DNA of 64,000 nucleotides, from the NCBI RefSeq assembly GCF_001552135.1, contig NZ_BCQP01000015.1:62001-126000 (forward strand), given 5' to 3'. Made by a program: the position numbers and the translations under genes. Below the pieces are notes generated by a model that saw only the letters and a program-made list of their open reading frames with translations, did not search any database and was not told the origin of the DNA. Origin of the DNA: Actinomadura chibensis NBRC 106107. Its GTDB lineage: Bacteria > Actinomycetota > Actinomycetes > Streptosporangiales > Streptosporangiaceae. Shown one piece after another: positions 53,043 through 62,742 of this stretch (the first letter of the stretch is position 1; every line of letters begins with the position of its first letter).

Positions 53043-54835
53043 CCGCCCGCACCCTGCCCCGAGGCCGGGGCGCCGCCCGCTCCGGGCGGGTCGTCCGGCT
53101 GCGCCGCCGGTTCCTGCCCGCGGACACGCTGGTCGTGCTGGCGCTCGTCGCGGTGGTCGGGTTCCTGTTCATCTACCCGTTCGCGATGCTCGTCTTCGGC
53201 GCGTTCCGCACCGCCGCGCCCGGCCTGCCGGGCGACTTCTCGGCGGACGGCGTCGTCAACGCCTACAAGGACCCGAAGGTCTGGTCGACGCTGAAGAACT
53301 CGGCGCTGTACTCGGGCGGCGTCCAGGTCCTCTGCCTGACGATGGGCGCGTTCTTCGCCTGGGTGGTGACCCGGACGACGACGCCGCTGCGGCGGCTCGT
53401 GACGCCGATGATGGTGCTGGTCTTCGCCACCCCGACGATCTTCTTCACGATCGGCTGGGGGATGCTCGGCCGCGACCCCGCCGGGCTCATCAACGTCGGC
53501 TACCGGAAGCTGCCGCTGCCCGGCGACGCGATCGTCAACGTCGAATCCTGGTACGGGATAATCGGTGTCACCGCGCTCAAGCTGACGGCGGTCGTCTACT
53601 TCCTCTTCCTCGGCTCGTTCATGGGGCTCAACCGGAGCCTTGAGGAGGCGTCCCGGGTGTCGGGCGCGGGACGGCTCCAGACCGTCCTGCGGGTCGAGCT
53701 GCCCGTGCTCGCCCCGGCGATCACCGGGATCGCGATCCTCGGCTTCACCGCCGGGCTCAGCCTGCTCGACATCCCGCTGCTGCTGGGCCTGCCCGCGCAC
53801 ATCAACGTGTTCCCGACCGAGATCCTGAACCACGTCACGGCGGAGACGCCGTCCGACTACGCGGGCGCGTCCGCGCTGTCGATGCTGCTCGTGGTGATCG
53901 TCATCGGGCTGGTGCTGGTGCAGCGCAGGCTGCTCGGCGGGCGGTCGTTCGTCACCGTGACCGGCAAGTCCGACGACCACGCCCGCTGGGACATCGGCAG
54001 GTGGAAGTACCTGTGCGCGGCGCTGATCGTCCTGTACGCGGTGCTCGCGCTGGTGCTGCCGGTCGGGCAGCTGATCCTCGGGTCGCTGCAGCCGTTCTTC
54101 GGCGTCTACAGCAACCTGACCACGGAGAACTTCGCCGCCGTCCTGGACGACCCGGACACGATGTCCGCGCTGGTCACGACGCTGACGGTGAGCGGGGTCG
54201 CCGGGCTCGTCGGCACGGCGGTCGCCGTCGTCGTCACCTACGTCGGCAAGAACAGCCGGTCGCGGCTGCGGAGCGTCCCGGTGATGGGCGTGTGGATCCT
54301 GATGGCGCTGCCCGGCGTCACCGTGGGCCTCGCCATCCTCTGGGGCTACCTGGCCGTGCCAGGGCTGCGCGAGCTGTACTCGACGATCTGGATCCTGGTG
54401 ATCGCGCTCGCGGTGCACGCGGTCCCGATCACCAGCCGGGCGACCGAGGGCTCGATCGCGCAGATCGGCACCGAGCTGGAGGAGGCCGCGCGGATCTGCG
54501 GCACCTCCCCCGCGCGGACGCTCGTCGTCATCACCGGGCGGCTGATCCTGCCGAGCTTCCTCGTCGGCTGGTTCGTCGCGGCGGTGCTGTCGGCGGGGAA
54601 CCTGGACGTCCCGATCCTGCTCGCGTCCCCCGACAACCAGACGCTGCCGGTCAAGGCGTACTCGCTGTACCAGAGCGGCGACGCGGGACAGGCCGGGGCC
54701 GCCTTCTGCCTGATGATGGCGAGCTTCGTCGTCGTGCTGGCCGCCGGCTGGGCCGCGAGCAGGCTGCTGCGCCGGCTGGCGCTCGGACCGGGCCGGTTCG
54801 GAACGGGCCGGTTCGGAACGGGGAGGACGGCGTGA
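53039..54835 (+). CDS. Two-module ABC permease (iron/organic-acid FbpB type)
   Basis: A 598-residue fused permease with about 12 helices and two coupling loops, EEASRVSGAGRLQTVLRVELPVLAPA and EEAARICGTSPARTLVVITGRLILPS. This FbpB/SfuB architecture serves ferric iron but also phosphonate-type and aromatic-acid importers. The C-terminus carries a 15-bp tandem repeat encoding GRFGTGRFGTG. GTG 53039 overlaps the dioxygenase stop, so transport is in the catabolic operon and the solute is probably the aromatic substrate rather than iron. Confidence 0.88.
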   Translation: MTARTLPRGRGAARSGRVVRLRRRFLPADTLVVLALVAVVGFLFIYPFAMLVFGAFRTAAPGLPGDFSADGVVNAYKDPKVWSTLKNSALYSGGVQVLCLTMGAFFAWVVTRTTTPLRRLVTPMMVLVFATPTIFFTIGWGMLGRDPAGLINVGYRKLPLPGDAIVNVESWYGIIGVTALKLTAVVYFLFLGSFMGLNRSLEEASRVSGAGRLQTVLRVELPVLAPAITGIAILGFTAGLSLLDIPLLLGLPAHINVFPTEILNHVTAETPSDYAGASALSMLLVVIVIGLVLVQRRLLGGRSFVTVTGKSDDHARWDIGRWKYLCAALIVLYAVLALVLPVGQLILGSLQPFFGVYSNLTTENFAAVLDDPDTMSALVTTLTVSGVAGLVGTAVAVVVTYVGKNSRSRLRSVPVMGVWILMALPGVTVGLAILWGYLAVPGLRELYSTIWILVIALAVHAVPITSRATEGSIAQIGTELEEAARICGTSPARTLVVITGRLILPSFLVGWFVAAVLSAGNLDVPILLASPDNQTLPVKAYSLYQSGDAGQAGAAFCLMMASFVVVLAAGWAASRLLRRLALGPGRFGTGRFGTGRTA

Positions 54836-54863
54836 CGCGCGCCGCGACGAAGGGGTGGGACAC

Positions 54864-56023
<1,160 letters not shown>

Positions 56024-56027
<4 letters not shown>

Positions 56028-57112
56028 GAAGCAATCGGCTGCTGGCCGGACTGATCGCGGCGGCGCTGGTCGCCACGTCCTGCGGCGGAGGCGACACGTC
56101 CGAGGAGCTGCGCCCGGAGGGGCTCGGCGGGACGGCGAACCAGAAACAGCTCGACGCGCTCTACGCGGCGGCGAAGAAGGCAGGCGACAAGAAGCTCGTC
56201 ATCTACAGCGAGACGCTCGGAGGCGGGAGCGCGCGGCCCGTCCTCGAGCTGTTCGAGAAGCGGTACCCGGCGATCGACGTCCAGGCCCAGGCCGGGTTCG
56301 GGGCGCAGCTGGCGAGCAGGCTCGACCACGAGTTCGCCGCGAACCAGCACGTGGGCGACCTGCTGGAGGTCGCCGTCACCGACCTGGAGCGGCACTCGGC
56401 GCAGGGCCGGATCGAGGCCTACTCGCCGCCGACCGCGACCGCCGTGGCGAAGGAGTTCGTCTGCGCGGAGGGCCACGCGCTCGGCAGCGAGCTGTCGGTG
56501 CTCGGCATCGGCTACAACACGCAGAAGGTGAAGGCGGACGAGGCCCCGAAGAGCTGGGACGACCTCCTCGACCCGAAGTGGAAGGGGAAGATCGCGCTGA
56601 ACTCGCCGCTGCAGCCGGGGCACGGGGCGCAGATCGTCCAGTACCTCCTGGCGAACGGCTTCACCATGGACTGGGTGCGGAAGCTGGCCGCCCAGGATCC
56701 GACGCTCGTGCCCGGCACCCGGGCGCTCGTCGACCGGCTGGCGCAGGGCCAGGCGTCGATCGGCGTCCCGGCGGCCACCGACCAGTTCCTCGCGGCGAAG
56801 GCCAAGGGCGCGCCGATCGGGATGACGCTGCCGACCGGCGGCGGCAACGTCAAGCACCTGAACTGCATGGGGATCATCAAGGGCGCGCCGCACGAGGACG
56901 CCGCGAGGCTCTTCTACTCGTGGTGGTACACGCCCGAGGTGCAGAAGGTCATCGCGAAGAAGATGTTCAAGGCGTCCGTGCTGCCGGGGGCGGCGCCGCC
57001 CGAGGGGATGCCGCCGATGGACCGGTTCGAGTTCTGGCCGGAGATCCCGCCCGCGGAGTACACCAAGCAGCAGTCCGCGATCATCAAGGAACTGAACCCG
57101 ATCTTCCGGTAG
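56024..57112 (+). CDS. ABC substrate-binding lipoprotein (FbpA/family 1 type)
   Basis: A 362-residue exported protein. The signal peptide MRSNRLLAGLIAAALVATSC ends in lipobox ATSC (Cys20). Mature motifs: KKLVIYSETLGGGSARPVLELFEKRYPAIDV, LSVLGIGYNTQKV, PKSWDDLLDPKWKGKIAL and AQGQASIGVP. FbpA-type iron-binding tyrosine pairs are not evident near the C-terminus, in keeping with an organic-acid ligand. It is the last gene of the operon and is followed by a strong terminator. Confidence 0.88.
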
Positions 57113-57171
57113 GACGCGGGCTTCCGGTAGGGCACCGTGCTTCCGGCGCGGAGTCCTACCGGAGCGGACGC

Positions 57172-57210
57172 ACCGGGTCGCCGGCCACAAGGCCCGGCCG
57201 GCGACCCGGT
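57172..57210. terminator. Bidirectional terminator hairpin
   Basis: Perfect 15-bp arms ACCGGGTCGCCGGCC and GGCCGGCGACCCGGT with a 9-nt loop lie between the convergent stops at 57112 and 57212. Confidence 0.8.
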
Positions 57211-57211
57211 G

Positions 57212-57880
57212 TCAGGCGGGCGGCGGGGTGTTCTGCCGGAGCCGCGCCGCGTGCAGGATGTGCTCGGCCATGGAGCGGCGGGCGTCGTAGGGGTCGCCGC
57301 GCTCCAGGGCGTCGATGATCCGGCGGTGGTCGTCCGACAGGGACTGGGCGTTCTTCTCGTCCTTCCAGATGGTCATCCGCGGCGGGATGAACGCCCAGAG
57401 GGAGGCGGCCTGCAGTGCCACGAGCGACGACCCCGCCTCGTAGATGGCGAAGTGCAGCGTGCGGTTCAGCACCGACAGCCGCGACTCGTCGCCCGCCTCG
57501 ATCGCGTCGTTCAGGTCCTGGTGGGCGGCGCGGATGCGGTCGAGGGCGGCGTCCTCCATCCGCTCGACGGCGAGGGCGGTGGCGAGGCCCTCGACCTCCG
57601 AGCGCAGGAGGTAGAGGTCCTCGATCTCCTGCGGCGTCATGTCCTTGACGGTGGCGCCGCGGTGGGACTCGTACTCCAGCGCGCCCTCCGCCTCCAGCAG
57701 GCGGAACGCCTCGCGCACCGGCGTGGGGCTGACGCCGTAGCGCTTCGCCACGTCGGTCTGCCGCAGGGTCGTGCCGGGCTTGATGAGCCCGTCCGCGATC
57801 TCCCGGCGCAGCCGCTCCAGGACGTAGGCGGTCTTGCTCAACGGCGGACCGCTCGCCGTGGGTTCCGTCACGCTTGACAT
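57212..57880 (-). CDS. GntR-family (FCD) transcriptional regulator
   Basis: A 222-residue FadR-subfamily protein: LERLRREIADGLIKPGTTLRQTDVAKRYGVSPTPVREAFRLLEAEGALEYESHRGATV is the winged helix, and the FCD domain has LRSEVEGLATALAVERM, LHFAIYEAG and SDDHRRIIDALERGDPYDARRSMAEHILHA, with candidate metal-binding histidines. It stands between the aromatic cluster and the acyl-CoA module and is a plausible repressor of both. Its own upstream region has the palindrome TATCTAGATA (57909-57918). Confidence 0.87.
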   Translation of the reverse strand: MSSVTEPTASGPPLSKTAYVLERLRREIADGLIKPGTTLRQTDVAKRYGVSPTPVREAFRLLEAEGALEYESHRGATVKDMTPQEIEDLYLLRSEVEGLATALAVERMEDAALDRIRAAHQDLNDAIEAGDESRLSVLNRTLHFAIYEAGSSLVALQAASLWAFIPPRMTIWKDEKNAQSLSDDHRRIIDALERGDPYDARRSMAEHILHAARLRQNTPPPA

Positions 57881-58172
57881 GTCGCTCCTCCGGGAGTCAA
57901 ACCAGCGGTATCTAGATAATACTCTATTGACTGTCCGCGCTGACTGATTCGCCGCGGACGTCGGAGGCCTCTTCCGTTTCCCTTCGTCCCGGACGGCGGC
58001 CGGCCTTGTCCCGAGGGCACGCCCACATGCGATGACCCTTCAGAATGGACGATCCGCTTCCCGGCCGCCCGGGGTGACGACGAGCACGCAGCCGGGCTCG
58101 CTCTCCCATGATCCTCAGTGATTTCATAGAATATAGTCTAGAGAAGGCATCGCCTACCGGAGAGGTCCTCGC
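57881..58172. promoter_or_regulatory. Divergent control region of GntR and acyl-CoA genes
   Basis: A 292-bp gene-free stretch. Both ends are AT-rich: TATCTAGATA at 57909-57918 with ACTCTAT at 57921-57927 near the GntR gene, and CATAGAATATAGTCTAG near 58125-58141 before the acyl-CoA synthetase, containing a TATAGT -10-like box. The middle is GC-rich with no visible gene. Confidence 0.45.
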
Positions 58173-60245
58173 ATGGTCGACGTCGCCGAGCCGGAGATCT
58201 TCACGCTGCTGGCTCATGCCGAGATTCCCGTGGCGGTGTCGCGCCTCGCCGGGAGCGCCGACGAGGCCGCGCGGGCCGCCGCCGGGCTCGGCGGGCCGCT
58301 CGTCCTGAAGGCGGGCGGGCTGCGGCACAAGACGGACGAGGGCGGCGTCGTCCTCGGCCTCCCGGGCCCGGCGGAGGTGCGCGCCGCCGCCGCCGAGCTG
58401 CTGGCCCGGCTCGGCCCGCGCGCCCGCCCGCTGATCGTCCAGCGGCAGCACGAGGGGCACGAGCTGCTGGCCGGGCTGCGCCGCGACCCCGGCGTCGGCG
58501 CGGTCGTGGTCCTCGGCACGGGCGGGATCCACACCGAGGTCGTCGCCGACGCGGTGGACGCGCTCGTCCCGCTCGACCGCGCGGCCGCCGAGGCGCTGGT
58601 GCGCCGCCTCCCCCGCTACAAGCTGCTGGAGGGGCACCGCGGCTCGCCCGCGCTGGACGTCCCGGCGCTGGTCGGCCTCCTGCTCGCGCTGTCGGCGCTG
58701 GCGGAGCGGCGTCCCGACATCGGCGAACTCGACCTCAACCCGGTGCTGCTCGGCCCGCTCGGCGAGGGGGTGGTCGCGGTCGACGCGCGGATGGGCACGA
58801 TCGAGGCGCCGCCGCCGCGGCCGCCCCGGGCCGGTCCGGCCGCGCGGCTGGACGCGATCCTGCGCCCCCGGCACATCGCGGTCGTCGGCGTGTCCGACGA
58901 CCCGTCGAAGGCGGGCGCGCGGATCTACCGGTACCTCACCGAGAAGGGGTTCACGGGCCGGGTGGACGCCGTGCACCCGGCCGGCGGCGAGATCGGCGGC
59001 AGGCCGCGGTACCGGAGCCTCGCCGACGTCCCCGGCGTGCCCGACCTGGTCAGCATCGCGGTGCCGGCGGCGGCCGTGCCGGCCGTCGCGCGGGAGGCCG
59101 CCGCGCGCGGCGTCGGCGGCGCGATCGTGCACAGCTCCGGGTTCGCCGAGGCGGGCCCGGCGGGCGAGCGGCTCCAGCGCGAGGTCGCCGCGGTCTTCCG
59201 CGCGGCGGGGATCCCGCTGGCCGGGCCGAACTCGATGGGCGTCGTCGTCCCCGGGACGGGAATGACGGCGTCGCTGTCCGGCGCGCTGGAGGCCGACCGG
59301 CTGCGGGCGGGCGGGGTCGCGCTGGTCAGCAGCTCGGGGGCGCTCGGCAGCTGCGTGGCGTCCCGGCTGATGGAGGCGGGCGTCGGGCTGTCGCGCTGGA
59401 TCCACCTCGGCAACGAGGCCGACCTCGACGTCGCCGACTACCTGGAGTGGCTCGCGGGCGACCCGCGCACGGAGGCCGTCGGCGTCCTGCTGGAGAGCGT
59501 CACCGACGGGGACGGGCTGATCCGCGCGGGCCGCGCGCTCGCCGAGAGCGGCAAGCCGCTGTTCGCCTACAACATGGTGCGCGGCGAGGGCGCGCGGGCG
59601 GCGACCCGCAGCCACACCGGGGCGCTGGTCGGCTCGCACCGGCTGCGCGACGCCGTCCTGGACGCCGCGCGGGCCGTCCGCGTCCCGACCCTCCAGGTGC
59701 TGGAGGACGCGCTGACCCTCGCCGCGTCCGGCGGGCTGCCGCGCGGCAACCGGCTGCTGGCCGTCGCGGCGTCCGGCGGGGCCTGCACGATCATCGCCGA
59801 CGGCGCCGAGGCGGGCGGGATCGAGCTGCCCCCGTTCGCCGACGACGTCCGCGCGCACATCGCGGGCGTGCTGCCCGACTTCGTCCGGGCGGTCAACCCG
59901 CTGGACATGAGCGCGCAGATCATCGCCCGGCCCGAGCTGCTCGGCGAGGTGCTCGACCGCGCGATGGACGAGTCCCGCTACGACGCGGCGCTCGTCCAGC
60001 TCACCACCAACGCCGACCCGGCCGCCGAGCTGACCGCGAAGGTGATCGTGGCGACCCGGCAGCGGGTGTCGATCCCGCTCTACGTCGCCCGCTTCGGCGC
60101 CGGGTCGCTGGCGCCCGCCGGGATGTCGACCTACGCCGCCGCCGGGATTCCGGTGCTGGACGCCCCCGACCGCACGATGGCGGCGCTCGCCGCCGTCGTC
60201 CGCGCGGCGGGCAGACTCAGGGAGGTTCCGTGGACTTCACGCTGA
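58173..60245 (+). CDS. NDP-forming acyl-CoA synthetase (ATP-grasp first)
   Basis: A 690-residue acyl-CoA synthetase of the ADP-forming acetyl-CoA synthetase superfamily. Domain order is ATP-grasp (residues 1-220: GGPLVLKAGGLRHKTDEGGVVLGL, GTGGIHTEVVADAV, ELDLNPVLLG), then CoA-binding Rossmann (LRPRHIAVVGVSDDPSKAGARIYRYL), then the two ligase domains (VALVSSSGALGSCVA, LGNEADLDVADYLEWL, ATRSHTGALVGS with the phospho-histidine in SHTGAL). It makes acyl-CoA from the acid with NTP cleaved to NDP. ATG 58173 has GGAGAGG 6 nt upstream. It is the first gene of an acyl-CoA operon, and the acid is unknown. Confidence 0.85.
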   Translation: MVDVAEPEIFTLLAHAEIPVAVSRLAGSADEAARAAAGLGGPLVLKAGGLRHKTDEGGVVLGLPGPAEVRAAAAELLARLGPRARPLIVQRQHEGHELLAGLRRDPGVGAVVVLGTGGIHTEVVADAVDALVPLDRAAAEALVRRLPRYKLLEGHRGSPALDVPALVGLLLALSALAERRPDIGELDLNPVLLGPLGEGVVAVDARMGTIEAPPPRPPRAGPAARLDAILRPRHIAVVGVSDDPSKAGARIYRYLTEKGFTGRVDAVHPAGGEIGGRPRYRSLADVPGVPDLVSIAVPAAAVPAVAREAAARGVGGAIVHSSGFAEAGPAGERLQREVAAVFRAAGIPLAGPNSMGVVVPGTGMTASLSGALEADRLRAGGVALVSSSGALGSCVASRLMEAGVGLSRWIHLGNEADLDVADYLEWLAGDPRTEAVGVLLESVTDGDGLIRAGRALAESGKPLFAYNMVRGEGARAATRSHTGALVGSHRLRDAVLDAARAVRVPTLQVLEDALTLAASGGLPRGNRLLAVAASGGACTIIADGAEAGGIELPPFADDVRAHIAGVLPDFVRAVNPLDMSAQIIARPELLGEVLDRAMDESRYDAALVQLTTNADPAAELTAKVIVATRQRVSIPLYVARFGAGSLAPAGMSTYAAAGIPVLDAPDRTMAALAAVVRAAGRLREVPWTSR

Positions 60246-61390
60246 CGCCGGAGCAGCGGGCGCTGCGCGACACGGCCCGGCGGCTCGCCGTGGACCGGTT
60301 CGCCGCGAAGGCGTTCCACCGCAGCGGGTTCGCCTGGGACAGCGCGCGCGAGCTCGCGCGGGCCGGGTTCACCGGGATCATGATCGACGAGGCGGACGGC
60401 GGCCAGGGCGGCACGCTGCTCGACGCCGTCCTCGTCATGGAGGCGGTCAGCAAGGTGTGCCCGCACAGCGGGGACGCGGTGCAGGCCACCAACTTCGGCG
60501 CGATCCGGCAGGTCGCCGAGCTGGGCTCGGCGGAGCTGAAGGCGGAGCTGCTGCCCCGCCTGCTCGCCGGGGACGCGCTGATCGCCGCCGGGATGAGCGA
60601 GCCGGACGCGGGCTCCGCGCTCACCGAGATGCGGACGACCGCCCGCTACGACGGCGACGAGGTCGTGCTCGACGGGCGGAAGTGCTGGACGTCCCACGGC
60701 CCCGAGGTCACCCACCTCGTGCTGTGGTGCCGGTTCGGGCCGTCCAGCCGCGACATCGGCGCGGTCGTCGTCCCGACCGACGCGCCGGGGTTCACCCGGG
60801 GCGCGCCCGAGCACTACATGTCCGGCGAGGCGCACTGCATGTCCTACCTGGACGGATGCCGGGTGCCGCGGCGGAACGTCCTCGCCGACCGGGACGCGCT
60901 GCGCCGCCTGATGACCGTGTTCGGGATCGAGCGGGTCGGGAACGCGGTCCGGTCGCTGGCGCTGGCGCAGTCGGCGTTCGAGCGGGCCGTCGAGCACGCC
61001 GGGACCCGCGAGCAGTTCGGCCGCCCGCTGGCGGAGTTCCAGGGGCTCCAGTGGAAGTTCGCGGACATGTACGTCCAGCTCGAAGCGGCCCGCATGCTGG
61101 TGTACCGGGCCGCCGCCGGGGCCGCGTCCGGGCCGCCCGACCCGATGGAGGCGACGGCGGCGAAGCTGTTCGCCAACGAGGCGGCGTTCCGGGTGGCGAA
61201 CGACGCGCTGCAGATGCTCGGCGCGGCGGGCTACTCCACCCAGATGCCGCTGGAGTACATGGTCCGCCGGATCCGCGGCTGGATGATCGCGGGCGGGACG
61301 GTCGAGATGCTGCGCAACAAGCTCGCCGAGGGCATCTTCGACCGGCGCTTCAGCCAGCGCCGCCCCGCCCCGGCGGAGCCGCGCCCGTGA
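60230..61390 (+). CDS. Acyl-CoA dehydrogenase
   Basis: A 386-residue flavoprotein: MDFTLTPEQRALRDTARRLA, GMSEPDAGSALTEM (FAD-binding), CWTSHG, TREQFGRPLAEFQGLQWKFADMYVQLEAARMLVYRA and a C-terminal AGYSTQMPLEYMVRRIRGWMIAGGTVEMLRNKLA. The usual catalytic Glu position in the YEG/GGT region is replaced by IAGGTVEMLRN, with an E two residues after the GGT. It oxidises an acyl-CoA to enoyl-CoA. GTG 60230 is in the GGAGG-led overlap with the synthetase (16 bp), so the two act in sequence. Confidence 0.87.
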   Translation: MDFTLTPEQRALRDTARRLAVDRFAAKAFHRSGFAWDSARELARAGFTGIMIDEADGGQGGTLLDAVLVMEAVSKVCPHSGDAVQATNFGAIRQVAELGSAELKAELLPRLLAGDALIAAGMSEPDAGSALTEMRTTARYDGDEVVLDGRKCWTSHGPEVTHLVLWCRFGPSSRDIGAVVVPTDAPGFTRGAPEHYMSGEAHCMSYLDGCRVPRRNVLADRDALRRLMTVFGIERVGNAVRSLALAQSAFERAVEHAGTREQFGRPLAEFQGLQWKFADMYVQLEAARMLVYRAAAGAASGPPDPMEATAAKLFANEAAFRVANDALQMLGAAGYSTQMPLEYMVRRIRGWMIAGGTVEMLRNKLAEGIFDRRFSQRRPAPAEPRP

Positions 61391-62742
61391 CCGGCGCCAC
61401 GCGGGAGATCGCGCGGTGGGCGGTCGCGGCCCATCCGCTGCCCCCGGACGTCGCGCACGCGGCGCGGCGGCTCGTCGTGGACTACCTCGCGGCGGTCGTC
61501 GCGGGCGCCGCCGAACCGGTCCCGGCGGCGGTGCGGCGGCACGTCCGCGCGAGCCATCCGGGGGCGCAGGCGACCGCCGTCGGCGGCGGACCGGCCGCCG
61601 CGCCGGGCGCGGCGATGGCCAACGGCACGGCCGCGCACGCGCTGGAGCTGGACGACGGCTACACGCCCGGCGCGTCCCATCCCAGCTCGGCGACGATCCC
61701 GGCGGTCCTCGCGCTGGCCGAGTGGCGGCGCGCCGACCCGGACCGGACGCTCGCCGCGATCGCCGTGGCCGTCGAGGTCGCGTGCCGGGTGGCCGCCGCC
61801 GCGCACCCGGCGACCTGGCGGCGCGGGTTCCACAACACGCCGCTGGCCGGGGTGTTCGGCGCGGCGGCGGGCTGCGCGGCGCTGCTGGACCTGCCCGCGG
61901 CCGGCGCGGCGAGTGCCCTCGGCCTCGCCGGGTCGCACGCGGGCGGGCTGTCGGAGTTCCTGCTGGACGGCTCGCCGGTCAAGCGGCTGCACGCGGGGAT
62001 GGCGGCCCGCGACGGCCTGCTGTCCGCGCTGCTCGCGGCGGAGGGGATCGACGGGCCGCCGACCGTCCTCGAAGGGCCGCAGGGGTACTTCGCCGCGTTC
62101 GCGCAGGGCGACTGGGACCCCGGCGTCCTGCTCGGCGGCCTCGGCGAGGAGTGGGCCATGCGGCGGACGTCGGTCAAGCCGTACCCGTGCTGCCGCCACG
62201 TCCACGGCGCGGTGGACGCCGTGCTCAGGCTGCGCGAGGAGCACGGGCTCCGCGCCGAGACGGTCACCGGCGTGGACGTCGCGACGTACGCGGTCGCCGC
62301 CACCTACGACGGCACCGACGCCGGGACGCTGCTCGGCGCGCAGATGAGCATGCCGTACGCGGTCGCGGCGGCGCTGTGCGACGGGGAGCTCGGGCTCGCG
62401 CAGTTCTCCGCCGAACGGCGCGGCGGCGCCGACGTCGCGCGGCTGGTGCCCGCCGTCCGGGTCCGCGCCGACGCGGACCTGGACCGGCTCTACCCGGCGC
62501 TCCGCCCGGCCGACGTGCGGATCAGCCGGACCGGCGGCCCCGACCTGCGCCTGCGCGTCGACGAGCCCTACGGCGAGCCCGGCAACCCGCTGGACGACGA
62601 CGCGCTGGACGCCAAGTTCCGCGCGCTGTGCGGGCCCGTGCTCGGCGCGTCCAGGGCCGAGCGGGTGCTGCGGGCCGCGCGCGCGTTCACCGACCTCGGC
62701 CCGCTGACCCACGGCCTCGCCACCCTCGGAGGACAGGCATGA
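61387..62742 (+). CDS. MmgE/PrpD-family protein
   Basis: A 451-residue member of the 2-methylcitrate dehydratase/cis-aconitate decarboxylase fold: ARRLVVDYLAAVVAGA, MANGTAAHALELDDGYTPGASHPSSATIPAVLALAE, GAASALGLAGSHAGGLSEFLLDGSPVKRLHAGMAARDG, SVKPYPCCRHVHGAVDAVL and a C-terminal DVRISRTGGPDLRLRVDEPYGEPGNPL. Family members dehydrate or decarboxylate small tricarboxylates. GTG 61387 overlaps the dehydrogenase stop, and its stop overlaps the hydantoinase start. The substrate is not predictable. Confidence 0.85.
   Translation: MTGATREIARWAVAAHPLPPDVAHAARRLVVDYLAAVVAGAAEPVPAAVRRHVRASHPGAQATAVGGGPAAAPGAAMANGTAAHALELDDGYTPGASHPSSATIPAVLALAEWRRADPDRTLAAIAVAVEVACRVAAAAHPATWRRGFHNTPLAGVFGAAAGCAALLDLPAAGAASALGLAGSHAGGLSEFLLDGSPVKRLHAGMAARDGLLSALLAAEGIDGPPTVLEGPQGYFAAFAQGDWDPGVLLGGLGEEWAMRRTSVKPYPCCRHVHGAVDAVLRLREEHGLRAETVTGVDVATYAVAATYDGTDAGTLLGAQMSMPYAVAAALCDGELGLAQFSAERRGGADVARLVPAVRVRADADLDRLYPALRPADVRISRTGGPDLRLRVDEPYGEPGNPLDDDALDAKFRALCGPVLGASRAERVLRAARAFTDLGPLTHGLATLGGQA

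Noticed and set aside
54786..54826. A 15-bp tandem duplication near the end of the fused permease gene, considered as a mobile-element or recombination scar
   Set aside because: It is in frame, short, and encodes a simple GRFGT repeat in a tail outside the membrane domain. Replication slippage is sufficient.
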